Assembly (NCBI GenBank): GCA_025765595.1
Contig: JAIVFH010000069.1
Coordinates: 62,001 to 126,000 of the forward strand
Reading direction: 5' to 3'
DNA: 64,000 nt
From: Obelidium mucronatum
Lineage: Eukaryota; Chytridiomycota; Chytridiomycetes; Chytridiales; Chytriomycetaceae
Shown: positions 43,452 to 54,424 of the stretch, piece by piece
How the letters are laid out: each line of letters begins with the position of its first letter
Numbering within the stretch: the first letter of the stretch is position 1
Made by a program: the position numbers and the translations under genes
Notes under the pieces: generated by a model
Told to the model about the DNA's origin: nothing
What the model saw: only the letters and a program-made list of their open reading frames with translations
Databases searched by the model: none

Positions 43452-45111
43452 TCAGTCTTCCTTCTTGCTGACCAGCTCCTTTTCTTCTTCCGAGTAATGC
43501 AAAGTAGACTCTTCATCTGAATCTCTAACACGAGTATCTTTTACAAGATCGTCATGAGAAAGAATCGTGGCAGCACCCGACGGCAAGACATCCCTCGTCA
43601 TATTTTCCGAATGTTTCAAAAACTCTCTCATTCCTTCAATATATCCAGAAACACGCGTATACGGAACTCCAAACTCAAGACACGTTTTCTTTACGATTTT
43701 CGAAACCGCCGTCAAATGGCAATGATTGACTGTCGGGAAACAAGTGATGCTCCATCTGCAAATTCAGTCCTCCACTAAACAACAAATGGAACCACCACGT
43801 GGAGCTTTCGGGGTCTCCAAAGTTCTGGGCTGTAATGACTTGATGGATTGTCCAGTCGAGACTTTGCGTTTTCATGGCTGTCGGGGTCAAGTGATTGATT
43901 TGAGTGTTTACCATAAACAAGACACTGAACACCATTGCTGGAATCAATGAAAAGGCAAGACGCGTAGCAACACCCGTTCCACTCGGGAGCAACACAAACG
44001 GCCACAAGAACTGAAGACTATAATACCCAATCCGGGATACCACATGGATAGCGAGCTGCATCTGCGTGATTGGCATACGCGGGGTGAATCCATTGTAACT
44101 TTTTGTTTTCGAAAAGACGAGTTTGAAGTCATTGATGGCGCCCAGGCCGACCCAGGTTCCCACCATGAAATGGAAGACCATGTTGATTACGCGGGTTTGG
44201 TACTTGTGGGCTAGGGTTAAGGGGTGTGCGGCGTGGTCTCGTCGGATTTCGGTTCCGTGCACGAGGTCGGGGTCCAGGTATTCGAGGTTTGTGTGGATGT
44301 GGTGGCCGATCATGTGCTTATTTTGCCGAGGAGGAAGGAGTTTTGGTTTAGTTTTCATTGATTTAATTAAAAGACAAGAGCAGATTGGAGTTCAATTTTT
44401 CGTTAGATATTACCTGGTGATACCATGCAAGAGGGGATGCAAAGAAGGGGAACATTGCACCGACAAAAGAGTTGATTCGCGGATTCGAAGAAAGCGAAAA
44501 GTGCAGTGCATCGTGGAAGCAGTTGACGCCGCAGAACCAGCCGGCCAGGGGCGCAAACACAATCATTGGCCAGTTCCCGCGGAACAGAAACACCAGCGAC
44601 GCCATAAACACGACGAAGCTCGAGACGATCAGCGCCCACTTTGCGGGGGTCGCCTTTGTCGCTTCGATCAGCGACACGCCGCGGCGCGCGGCCTCCTGCT
44701 CGAAGTGTGCGCGCACGCGGGCGACGACGGCGCGCCTGAATTCGGAGTCGAAGTCCCAGTCGACGGCGCGCGCGACGGCCGTGTCGCGCTGCACGGCGGC
44801 GTCGAGCGTCTCGAGGCCGCAGCGCGCGCACGGCGTCGGCGCCCAGGCGGTGCTTCGCCAGCACGGCGCCGACGCGCGCGGCGTCTGCGAACACGTGGCC
44901 GCTCTCGAACAGCGCCGTGGCGTCGCGCCCCGCTACCGAGCCGCAGCGCCGCGCGTCCGCCCGGGTGGCGGTCGGCGAACCCGGCGAGGTCGTACCACGC
45001 CCCGTGCACGAGCACGTACAGCGACTCAGGCGTGTGCACGTCCGCGTAGAGCTCGTCGAGCGACGGCTTGGCGCCGAACATGAGCTGCTCCAGGGGCGCC
45101 GGCGTTGCCAT
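43452..45111 (-). CDS. Cytochrome-b5 fusion front-end fatty acid desaturase
   Basis: Membrane-bound desaturase. Exon 1 (45111-44414) holds an N-terminal cytochrome b5 domain with the heme motif DRHPGGRAAL, a charged stretch, two hydrophobic segments and His-box 1 HDALHF. A 97-bp intron (44317-44413) follows YHQ. Exon 2 (44316-43452) begins with His-box 2 HMIGHHIHTN and ends with His-box 3 LQMEHHLFP (Q-x-x-H-H, typical of front-end desaturases, with Met in place of the usual Ile). The N-terminal 450 bp are extremely GC-rich and need two frame changes (about 44930 and 44810); another break occurs at CTGTTTCCCG near 43735. Delta-5, delta-6 or sphingolipid delta-8 activity cannot be told apart here. 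Acts at the ER. Confidence 0.88.
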
Positions 45112-45265
45112 TGCTTTTTTTCAGTCTTTTTTTCTGAAACACACAAATTGGGGGGGTGCTTCACGACGCTTATTAGAAATCGCACATCATTTGGACTCAC
45201 TTGCTTTTATTTGTTGACCAATTCAATTACTAATGAGAAAAAACAAAAAACAAACAAGAAGCTGA

Positions 45266-45431
45266 TCAACAGCCAGTGTACCAAACACTCCATGTAAGTC
45301 CTTCGTTCGTGTAATACGCACACAAGTACGTGCTTCCATCAAAGCATCCAGTAGCTCCATGAGTAGAGCACACGGATCCCTGGACCTTTACTGGAACAGT
45401 CGTAGTTGGAGATGGCAATTCATTAACAGTT

Positions 45432-45466
<35 letters not shown>

Positions 45467-47043
45467 TGTTGTTGTTGTAGTGGTCAACGTAGCTTCAGAT
45501 GAAGTGGTCACAACAACACCGACAGTCGTTGAAAAAGTTGGAGCAACAACGACAACACATGGTCCAAGTGCGACCCAAGCGACTTCAGTAGCATTGCTTC
45601 CTGGAATATTAGAGACACTGGTGCGTCTCTGGTAGTTGATACCGTTGGAGCTGACAATGCTTCCTTCAGCATAAGAAACAGTTGCCTGCCATGCCTCAGC
45701 ACAAGAAGTAATAGTAGGAGTTGATGTTGTAGATTGAGTTGCAGCAGTTGTGGTGGTGGTAGTTGTGGTTGTAGTGGTTGGAACAGTTGTGGTGGTGGTA
45801 GTGGTAGTGGTGGTTGGGGCAGTAGTGGTGGTAGTAGTAGTGGTTGGAACAGTAGTAGTGGTGGTCGTGGTTGTGGTTGGAACTGGAACAGTAGTGGTGG
45901 TGGTCGTGGTTGTGGTTGGAACAGTAGTGGTGGTAAAAGTGGTACTGGTTGGTTTGGTGGTAGTGGTAGTTGCTGCAGTGGTTGTGGTGGTCACAACAGA
46001 AGCCGATGGAATAGGTGGCAAACTTCCAGCACATCGAGACTGTCCAGGGAGAAGCTGGTTACAAAGCTTCTGAGACAAAGTGTTGACATCGATATTCACA
46101 GCAGAATCGGCAGCCTTGAACATTTCCCAGTAGAAACCACCTGGGTACTTGTTCTGAGTGTTTGATTGAAGCTTGGCAAACTCACTGATGGTCAAGTTGG
46201 CCATGAGCTCAGGTTGCTTGGTAACATCAGGGTACGCTGGAGTACCGATTTCGTAACCAACGTAGATACCCGCTGGGTTTCCACCAGTCATGGTCAAGTA
46301 AGTTCCCATGTAAAAGTCGACTTGCTGAGAAATGGAGCAAACGCCTGGTTCCGGGCATTCATCAGCAGCAGTGGAGATATCGTACGACATGACATTCAAA
46401 CCACCAGCATTCACACCTTGAGTCATGAACTTGGTCAACTCAGGCATAATCAAGTTCTGGAAATACGAAAGCCCCTTCATATTCCCACCCCACCAGTTAC
46501 CACTCCAAGCACCCACAGCAGCCGCAGCAGTCGACAACTTCAAAGTCGGATAAATCGCCTGAATACTCAACTGCAAGTCCCGCACAATCGCAGAATACTT
46601 GTAAACAGTCTGATCCAAACGACACGGCTCCGCACACTTGTCATCCCCCGTCTTGAAGGTATCAGCATGCCAGAACTCTTCATAATCCAAATCGATACCG
46701 GAGAGTCCCAAGTCTTTGGCAAGGTACACCAAGTCTTGGTACGGGTCGCGTTTGAGGTCCGCGAATGTATGGGCTCCTGCTACGATTTCGGATCTTCCGG
46801 TTTTCGGGTCGATCCAGGTTTGTCCACCGTAGATTTCTGGGTGCCATTTGGCAGGTGGCATTGTGGAGGATTGCTTTGCTTGGGCGGCTTCGACGTCTTT
46901 GGTGGCTTGAACCCATACGGATGACCACGCTGGTTCAGGGAAGATGGCGAAACTGTCTGGAGTGTTTCCGTTGGAAGGCGGCTCACTGTAAAAAAAATTT
47001 ACGAAAGTTAGCCCCTTGAATCAGAAAGTGAACCACCACCAAT

Positions 47044-47081
<38 letters not shown>

Positions 47082-47569
47082 TACCAAGCATAACACCACT
47101 GATTACTAGCATCACAGTTATCAATATTCCCATTCCCATACTTCTTGATAACATCCGCATTCGGCCCTCCATACGGATTAATAGAATACCGCAAATACAT
47201 TGCCGGCCAACAGTTATAATCCCAACCACCCACAGAAAGAAACACCTCAACTCCAGCCGCCTGGATCTTGGCCACAGCCGCCTTCACTTCCGCGAACCCA
47301 TAGTCTCCCGTAAGTGCATAGTTGAACCCAACAGTGGCAAGAGTACTACTTCCCGGGATGTAATACATGTCTGGACGCACAAAGGACAAAGTCACTCTGT
47401 TGATTGGAAGCGTGGCTGCCGCGGAAACGACTTGCGCTAGCTTGGAAGGGCCTTGGATAGGGTCAATCAGCAGGTAGGCGCCAACAACGTTTCCAGGAGT
47501 GCCAGCACGTTCTTGGAGGACTGGTGTGGCTGCCACTGTGATGGCGGTCAGCAGCGAAGAGAGAACCAT
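45266..47569 (-). CDS. GH18 chitinase with CBM5/12 and C-terminal Cys module
   Basis: Secreted chitinase. Exon 1 (47569-47085): signal peptide (MVLSSLLTAITVAATP), then NVVGAYLLID and the substrate strand FLSVGGWDYN. A 99-bp intron (46986-47084) contains a 35-nt poly-T on the sense strand. Exon 2 (46985-45266): catalytic D-x-D-x-E as GIDLDYEEF with the Glu acid, then MSYD and YVGYEIG. A Thr-rich spacer of about 90 residues follows, then a CBM5/12-like module (CAEAWQATVSYAEGSIVSSN...ALGPC), a second poly-Thr tract, and a final 35-residue module with paired Cys ending W-S-V-W-Y-T-G-C. No frame breaks. Role: remodelling of the fungus's own wall or breakdown of external chitin. Confidence 0.94.
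47045..47079. repeat. 35-nt homopolymer A (sense-strand T) in chitinase intron
   Basis: Uninterrupted A35 on the plus strand, beginning directly after the donor on the coding strand (GTAAG then T35). A similar T40 lies in the ERG25-like gene intron. Confidence 0.9.
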
Positions 47570-47841
47570 AGATGATACTTCGAGTCAAATAATTAGTGCA
47601 GGAGGGGGGACGAAAAAAGAAAGTCAAAATCTCGTCCTTTGAAAGGGATTAAATTTTTCCACACGTCAAGTCACATGACGTAAATTGAATTTTCCCACCT
47701 CCGCATCCACACTTCCACATATCCACCCACAGATTAAAAACCTGAGAGACTTCCAAAAAAACACACACACACACACATACATACACACAAGGATAAAGAG
47801 GAGTAGGAAAATGCAAAAATTGTGCAAGTTTTATTGTTCTT

Positions 47842-49786
47842 TTAGCAGTAGTTGTACCAGACTTCCCACCGATGCGGCAAATTGTTACACACAAACGTAA
47901 CTCCCCCGAAACACTTTGAAGATCCAAACTCTGTACACGGTTGTCCTAATGGACTCGCCGGTGTCATCGCCGTCGTCGTTTTTGGAACGCTTGGTTTTCG
48001 CGTTTTCGTTGCTGTTGGTTTGGGCTTTTTGGTTTTGTGGTGTTTGCGTGTCGTTGTTGTTGTTGTTGTTTTTGGTTTGTGCTTTCTGGTTCTGGTTCTG
48101 ATTCTGGTTGTTGTTGCTTCTGTTTCAACTGTAGTGGTGATCGCAGTGGTGGTGGTGGTGGCGTCCTTCAATTTCGGTGGATGTTGGTTGAGTCGCGGTT
48201 GTGATATCTGTCGGGGTAAATGAATCTGAAGTTGCAATCATTGTCGGTTCCGCAGTGGTTACTGTTGGTTCCTCGACTGTTGTAGTTGCAACTACGGTTT
48301 CCAGACTGGAATGCGTTGAAGTCGTTCCCGCTTCAATCGGCTCTTCTGTCATTGATTCGCCGTGAGTTGTAGTACCAGGGGCTGGGTTTACAGACTCAGA
48401 AGCAGTAAGGGTAGATTCGACTCGACTTGTCGCAGTGCCAACATCAGTACTCGTTGGAGCGCCAGTTTCTTCAAACACTGTCGTTGTGGTGGTGCCAGGT
48501 ACGTCAATGTCGGTCACAGTGCTGGAAATAACTGGCTCAGTGGTTTCAACTGGCTCTTCCGTCTCCTCATCTGAAGTAGTCCAAATTTCAGTTACACTCG
48601 CAGAAACAGAGCCAGTAACAATTGAACTTGAAACAGCAGTCGCAGATGATGCTGCTGTTTCAGTTGCACCACTGCTGCTGCTTCCTGTGGCAACTTCAGT
48701 TGCACTTGCAGATTCCGTTGGCACCGTAGAAACCGTCTGGCTCGTTGTAACTACTTGACAAGGTCCAAGAAGCTTCCAAGCTAATTCAGGCTCACCCCCA
48801 TTTCCTGGAGCATTGGAAACCATTTCCCGTTTATCGTTGGATCCGTTGAAGCTTACAATACTTCCATCAGCGTAAACAACTGTAGATTGCCATGGCTCGG
48901 CACATGGTGTAATCGTAGGAGTAACTGTCGCTGGAATGGCCGTGCTTGTTGTTGTGGTCGCGTCTGTCAACGTTTCAACGGTACTGCTAGCGACAGTTGC
49001 AGATCCAGTGACACTTGTTGACTCAAAAGAAACTGTAGGTTCGATTTGAGTTGTCGCGGTGGTGGTGGTGGCGGTGGTAGTAGCCGTAGTAATAGTGCTA
49101 CCCTCGTGGCCCGAGTTTGTTCCAGATTCTTCAAACGTCGTCGTTGTTGATACACCAGGACTTTCTGTTGCTTCAGACGTGGAAATAACTAGGTCGATGG
49201 TAGTGCTACCACCACCTGTTGTTGCTGTTGTTGTTTCAACTGGTTCTTCAGTCTCCTCATCAGAAGTTTCAGTTTCTGTTGACGTAGTTGGCCATGAAGT
49301 TGTCGCTTCAATCGTAATACTTCTCACAGTTGAAAGCAATGTGATACCATCTGTTGTAGTAGCAGTAGTAGATTCCGTCTCTCCATTGGAGGTAGACGCC
49401 ATCATCGTAGTAGTAGTAGTACTACCACCCGTTGTCTGAATCGTTGTCTGATTCGTTGACACTTGACAAGGTCCAAGAAGCTTCCAAGCAACTTCAGGAC
49501 CATCACTACCTGGAACTTTGGACGCCGTTTGCCGTTTGTAGTTTGATCCGTTGAAGCTTACAACGGTTCCTTCAGTGTACATAATGTTTGATTTCCATTG
49601 CTCAGCACATGGGGTAACCGTTGGAGCAACCGTATCTGTAATTGAGCCAGTGGCTGTTGTGATTGTAGGCGGTGTGATGCTTGCAGTTGCAGTACCAGTA
49701 GTTGTAGGTGGGGCTGATCCAGAAACAGATGTAGCCATTGTAGTTGCTACGGCCAAGACGGCGGTAACAGCCAACGACAAGATCAT
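47842..49786 (-). CDS. Secreted Ser/Thr-rich protein with two CBM5/12 modules
   Basis: Signal peptide (MILSLAVTAVLAVATTMA), then a CBM5/12-like module CAEQWKSNIMYTEGTVVSFN...KLLGPC, a long Thr/Val/Ser/Glu-rich stretch, a second near-copy CAEPWQSTVVYADGSIVSFN...KLLGPC, another Thr-rich stretch, a K/R/T-rich segment, and the C-terminal module GQPCTEFGSSKCFGGVTFVC...W-E-V-W-Y-N-Y-C. The last module is in a different frame from the rest: one base must be dropped near 48160 in a run of CAC/ACC codons. No catalytic domain is visible, so it is probably a chitin-binding wall protein. The long T-rich parts are likely O-glycosylated. The two CBMs are more like each other than like that of the adjacent chitinase. 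Confidence 0.82.
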
Positions 49787-50051
49787 TGCTAAGGAGACTG
49801 GGAGTTTTTTTTCTGATACAGTATTTTTGCGGCAGAACGGGCTGATTATGAAACAGGATCAGGGAGCTGAAACTGAATTTTTTTTTTTTAGGCGTGTCAG
49901 CTGTCTGTTTTTGATGACCACAAATTAAAATTTGAAAGCAAAGTCAAAATAAACACTAAAATTGACTTTGGGTTTAGGGTGTATCCTCGAAAAGATTGTC
50001 CTTTTCTTTGAACCTTTGTTTTCTTGTTGAACACCAACCGAAAAAAAATTG

Positions 50052-50060
50052 TATATAAAG
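50052..50060 (+). promoter_or_regulatory. TATA-box candidate
   Basis: TATATAAAG 54 bp upstream of the ATG at 50115. Position and sequence only. Confidence 0.35.
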
Positions 50061-50114
50061 GATACTGCTGTTTTTGGCGGAGTTTGAAAAATAAAAACAA
50101 GCAGAGAGACAGAA

Positions 50115-50811
50115 ATGTTTGCAAGAATCCAACTCCTCATCTGCGTGATTCTCACCATCACACAGACCGCCTATTCCGCGCCCACAAACATCTGCGCATC
50201 CATCAAACACAACGCCATCGCTTGTAAAAGCAACACCACATTCACAATTTGCGAAGGCGGATGTAAGTTTTTTTTGCGAGAGTTTTCACTCGAATCAATT
50301 TAACCATAAAAGAATACATCAAGTTGAGACAAATCCTCAGACATGCGCGTTGGATACAGTTTGTTGTGGAGAACCAGGATTTGGCGAATGCGTTTGGTCC
50401 ACGGATTCCCTCTGCAAAAATACGACATTGGCTAGTACCACCACCGCCAGTAGTACAGTCGCGTCAACTGCGAACGTCGAGACAGCCACGTCCCAAACCC
50501 ATCCTGCGTCATCTATCACAGCGGCAACGTCCACAACGCGTCAATCATCGTCGCTGTCTTGCGATGGAGTTCCAGAGGGAAAGATTATTTGCGCCTCAGA
50601 CAACAGTTTCAGTATTTGTTCAGATGGAAGTAAGTCCCCAACGTCTCTTTTTTTTCTTGACGCGTTTTTTTTTTTAAAGAAAAAAACTTCATTTCTAGAA
50701 CCCTCTGCAATTCAAAACTGCGTTGATAAAACATTTTGTTGTGGAACATGGTCTTCAGCTTGTGTGTGGAAGTCGGATGCATCGTGTCTGGATGCTTCTC
50801 AATCCGTATGA
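50115..50811 (+). CDS. Small secreted protein with two Cys-rich modules
   Basis: Signal peptide (MFARIQLLICVILTITQTAYSA), module 1 (ICASIKHNAIACKSN...ICEGG, then TCALDTVCCGEPGFGECVW), a Ser/Thr/Ala linker, and module 2 (SCDGVPEGKIICASDN...ICSDG, then NCVDKTFCCGTWSSACVW), ending at 50809-50811. Each module has a phase-1 intron at the same codon just after the C-x-x-G (donors at about 50263 and 50631), the position seen in the large protein at 39469-42286. It is a two-module member of that family and probably shares an extracellular or wall-binding role. All exon joins work without frame errors (introns to 50321 and to 50699 approximately). Confidence 0.8.
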
Positions 50812-51016
50812 CTCCGAAAAATTCAACTAAAATAAGAGACCAGAATAAACCTCTCCTCTCCTCTCTCAAAAAACAACAATACTTTATATACTGGGACTAC
50901 TTTCTACTTTTTACACACACACATCAAAGATCACCAAGACGGCCGACCCAATATCAAATCCATGAACACCATTGAAATAGAAGCCTTCAGGATACTCGTC
51001 TTCACCTGACTCAATA

Positions 51017-51516
51017 TCAATTCATACGGATTCCCCCTCGTTTTCCTCCAAACGTTTTTTCGTTCTCAGCTTCTTCTGGATCATCCGTGTCGCAGAGTTG
51101 ACGCATGGGCAAGCGGCCGTCCAGCCACCACGTTGTGAGTCTGTAGCTCACTGCCGCGAGGACAGCCGCAAGCAGCTTGATTGCCGTTGCGGTTGTTTTC
51201 GACACTGTCGTTGTTGTTTTTGCGGCCTTCAACAGCTCCTTCTTTGTCTTTTCAAACACGCAGAAAAACACGACAAAGCCCGCGGCGCCGCGCATCGCCG
51301 CCACCGGAACGGAAGCAGACCCGGAACCGGAAGACCCGGAAGCCGCCGCGCCTCGAGTGCCGGCGCCACGCCCAACAGCGCCGCCGCAACCGCCTGCGCC
51401 GCGCCGCCCGCCGCAGCCGCAGCCACCGCCGCCTCAGCGCCCGGCGGCAGCGCTGCCGCGACTCGCTTGCGCGTCTGGCCAAGCACAAGCGACGGCAGAA
51501 ACGGTTTGAGAAACAT
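51017..51516 (-). CDS. Ala-rich small protein, unknown
   Basis: Open minus-strand frame starting MFLKPFLPSLVLGQTRKR, an Ala/Gly-rich hydrophobic stretch (51230-51460, GC near 75%), then, after one frame change at about 51300, GAAGFVVFFCVFEKTKKELL, another Ala/Leu hydrophobic segment (AIKLLAAVLAAVSYRL), RLPMRQLC and an acidic-basic tail. The two G/A-rich membrane-like segments vaguely resemble Tim17/Pmp24 or carrier-type helices, but I cannot assign a family. A plus-strand Pro/Ala-rich frame covers the same bases and is the competing reading. The acidic/basic C-terminal tail makes the minus reading more natural. Confidence 0.4.
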
Positions 51517-51532
51517 TTTTTGTTATAATTAT

Positions 51533-52999
51533 TCAAATATTCATTGCGGCCAGATACGCGACCACATCCTGCATCTCGGCGTACTCTGCTTGCAGCCGCG
51601 TCAACACTTCCAGTGCATTCCCAAGAATCTCATAGTGTCCTTCGCGAAGAATATTCACAAAATGCAGTCGCTGTGCATTGTCGATTTCAAAAGAGCTGCT
51701 GTTGTTGTCATCATCATCATCATCATCATCATCGGCAACAGCTTGGGTGCTACCATCCGGTTCTGATGGCTCGCTCATTGTCAGTGCAGTTGCTCGTTCC
51801 TCGATAACATTGAGAAGGATTGTCCAGATACGCAGATACATGACATTTAAAAGTGGGTGCCCCAAAAAGAGTGTCGTTAGTTCTTGTTTTGTTTTACAGT
51901 CCCAGAGAGACGACTCTTCAAAGTCAGATGGCGTTGAAACGCAAACAAGAAGCGTCAACAAGGAGTCAACAGAGATGATATGAGAACACGATGAAAGAAT
52001 TGAATCAAAAGCGTTGGATTCTGATTCGGATTCGAATGAGCCATCTTGTGGAGGTAGACGAATCAAGACATTGGGTGGAAGTCCAGCCGTTTCAATCAAG
52101 AGCTGCTTTTGCTGAAACACTGCAAATTCTTGTTCCGTTTCGCCGTAAGCTTCCACGATGGGTGCTGGGAATGAGATTGAGTCATTCTTGTTGTTTTGCA
52201 AGGCGAATCCATGGATAAACAGCAGTTCAGCGTTTGGCTTTTCTCCATAGGAGATGTGGAGTTCGGTTCCTACAGGAATCGTTTCTTCGGAGACGGTAAC
52301 AAGAGAGATTGAGCCGTCGTCTGAAATCTTCCAATGCATTTCAGGTGTTTCTGAGTGGTTTGCGAAGTCAATCAGTGGAACCAAGTTGTAGTCTGGAGAA
52401 TCAGGTGTAGTTGATCCCGCAGATTTGAACGAGATGACACGCGACCTTTGAGAGAGAGGAAGAGAGAGTAAGAGAGAGTGAAGAGAGAGAGTGAAGAGAT
52501 ACCAGAACACGGCGTCCGCCCACATCCACGCAGCCAGGTCGACGCGCGCATCCAGTGCTTCGAGGGCGTCGCTGGCGGCAACAAACTCGCGCTGCAGGCG
52601 GGCCAGCTTCGCGTCCGTCGCGGCGTCGACGCCGGTGCCCGCAAGCAGCGCGCGCTCGTTGCGCGAAAAGAAGACCGGCGTCGCGAGGCGCCCGGGCAGC
52701 GCTGCCGCGTACTCCGCGAAGCGCGACTCGGTTTTTGTACCACTGGCACGCCGGAGGCGCAGCAGCGCCAGCAGCAGCACCGTGCGCTCGTCGCGCGCGT
52801 CGATGCGCGCCAAGGCCGCCGCAAGCGGTGGATCCGCCGCCGCAAGCTGCGCCGCTGTCTTAGTGTTCAGCAAATCCTCGCGCGCAACTGTCGCCACTTG
52901 CGTCCCGGCGCAGAGCGGCGTGAGCGCAAAGAGGCCAACGCCCTTGTCGACAGCGCCCGTCGACGACCGGAAGGTAACGCTGGCGTTCGGCTTGAACAT
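51533..52999 (-). CDS. SET-domain protein (SETD3/RBCMT-like lysine methyltransferase)
   Basis: About 470 residues from ATG 52997-52999 (MFKPNASVTFRSSTG). The split SET domain shows KGVGLFALTPLCAGTQV near the N-terminus, then a long helical insert. A 57-bp intron (52446-52502) splits W|SRVISF; its length is a multiple of three, so it reads through in frame. Then YNLVPLIDFANHSETPE (the N-H-S motif for AdoMet) and ISYGEKPNAELLFIHGFAL (catalytic Tyr region). A C-terminal RuBisCO-LSMT-like substrate-binding part has a poly-Asp stretch (D9) near residue 420. The family methylates non-histone lysines such as ribosomal proteins. The first exon is very GC-rich (52500-52960). Confidence 0.88.
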   Translation of the reverse strand: MFKPNASVTFRSSTGAVDKGVGLFALTPLCAGTQVATVAREDLLNTKTAAQLAAADPPLAAALARIDARDERTVLLLALLRLRRASGTKTESRFAEYAAALPGRLATPVFFSRNERALLAGTGVDAATDAKLARLQREFVAASDALEALDARVDLAAWMWADAVFWYLFTLSLHSLLLSLPLSQRSRVISFKSAGSTTPDSPDYNLVPLIDFANHSETPEMHWKISDDGSISLVTVSEETIPVGTELHISYGEKPNAELLFIHGFALQNNKNDSISFPAPIVEAYGETEQEFAVFQQKQLLIETAGLPPNVLIRLPPQDGSFESESESNAFDSILSSCSHIISVDSLLTLLVCVSTPSDFEESSLWDCKTKQELTTLFLGHPLLNVMYLRIWTILLNVIEERATALTMSEPSEPDGSTQAVADDDDDDDDDNNSSSFEIDNAQRLHFVNILREGHYEILGNALEVLTRLQAEYAEMQDVVAYLAAMNI

Positions 53000-53110
53000 T
53001 TGATGTGTTTATCAAGAAGTTTTTGGTTTATTTTCCCAAACTGATGTATCCAAACACCTTCCACACCGCCGTAATCCTCCTTTTTTGAAAGTACAAAATA
53101 GCAGCAATAT

Positions 53111-53629
53111 TTACTTGAGTGGGATGAACCTAAAGGAAGAAGAAGAATCATCAGTCCTGCTATACACAAACCCAAAAACACAAACAACAAAGATAACTCA
53201 CTTGGAAGAACCAGAAGCTCCAATACCTGGACGACCGTGACCAACTGGCTTGTAAGTAATAGAGAACTCAGCAAGGTAGTGCCCAATCATCTCCGCCTTG
53301 ATTTCAATCTGGTTGAAAGTCTTTCCATTGTACACTCCCACAACAGATCCAACCATTTCTGGAACAATAATCATGTTACGCAAGTGGGTCTTGACAGTCG
53401 CTGGCTTCTCGCCATCCACTGCCTCCTTCTTGGCCTTACGGAGCTTCTTGATGAGTCCCATTGGCTTACGCTTGAGACCACGTTGGAATCTTCTACGGGC
53501 ACGCGCGTGCACGAGCTCAGTGAGTTGCTCGGAGCTCATGTCCAAGAGCTGTTCCAAGTCTACTCCACGGTAGCTGAATTTTCTGAAGGATCTGTTCTTC
53601 TTGAGGGTCTCGGCGTCGATTTCGTCAGC
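53111..53629 (-). CDS. RPS15: 40S ribosomal protein S15 (uS19)
   Basis: Exon 2 (53629-53202) encodes [36 protein letters not shown], the basic [10 protein letters not shown] and the core [38 protein letters not shown]. Exon 3 (53129-53111), after a 71-bp intron, is 19 bp and encodes FIPLK and the stop. Only the extreme N-terminus is missing: the exon opens right after an acceptor (ACCTAG|GCTGAC), so a very short first exon carrying the start Met must lie upstream in 53640-54200. I could not identify it with confidence. Confidence 0.93.
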
Positions 53630-54424
53630 CTAGGTTGATAGGGTTATTAAACCGTTCCTAAAAAGCTGAGCGGGAGTGGGAATGTGTCGGTGGTCTAACG
53701 GGATATCTTGTTTGTTCACCCTTTTCTCGTTTTGATATCCCCTCGACCTTTCAGACCCTCGATCCCTCCCCTCCTGAATTTTCAATCGCTTCAGTAATAA
53801 CAACTCCCCGAATTCCCTCCTTCCAGATGGAGTCCTGGTTACAATTTGCTCGCATGTGCTTGTTTTCGACGCATCTCTTTGTTCAATCCCCATCCATCAC
53901 CCACCCCATCCATCGCATCGCCATTCTGAATCGACACTCAGCATCGCCATTCGTCTGTCGTTCCAGATCTCTCGTCCGTCGTCTGATGATGCGTCCTGCT
54001 TCGATGGGGATTGGGCACAGGCCAGGCACTTGCCATTTTTATTAGGAAAGGGAGCGTCAAAAATTTCAACCACACACAACTACAACAACACGATATGATG
54101 CACCATTTATTTCGCTCTCAAGATTCTCATGAATCAGTGGAAAGACGAGGAGCAGCGAGGAGTTCATTCAATAAATCACAAAAATCCAACGTTTATCTTT
54201 TTGGTGTCAAGTCTCTTTTTCGAACAGCCAACCCCTTCCCCCCGCCGCCGCCGCTCTGTTTTGGATCTTGATATTCTGCTGTGTTGTTTTTATTTAAAGG
54301 CAAAAAAAAAATTGAGGCTTCAGTATTCCTGTGCATTTGTTTATTCCTAAAAAGGGATTAGCCCTTTCCCTTTTTAACCATCCATCCATCCAATTATTGA
54401 GTCCATCCCCTCTTTTGTCCGCGC
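53630..54424. other. Region upstream of RPS15, past the ALDH stop
   Basis: About 800 bp that should contain the RPS15 promoter and its tiny first exon, plus the 3' flank of the aldehyde dehydrogenase gene. Pyrimidine-rich (CATC/TCC) stretches at 53700-54000 and T/A runs near 54300. No further gene seen. Confidence 0.5.

Noticed and set aside
45750..46165. Plus-strand Gly/Ser/Val-rich frames over the chitinase
   Set aside because: Complement of the Thr-codon spacer of the chitinase; no independent support.
47760..47790. CA dinucleotide run as a regulatory element
   Set aside because: A short simple repeat between two genes; nothing suggests function.
51098..51766. Plus-strand Pro/Ala-rich frames near 51.1-51.7 kb
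   Set aside because: They overlap two minus-strand readings (Ala-rich protein and SET gene). The GC-rich stretch opens many frames by chance.
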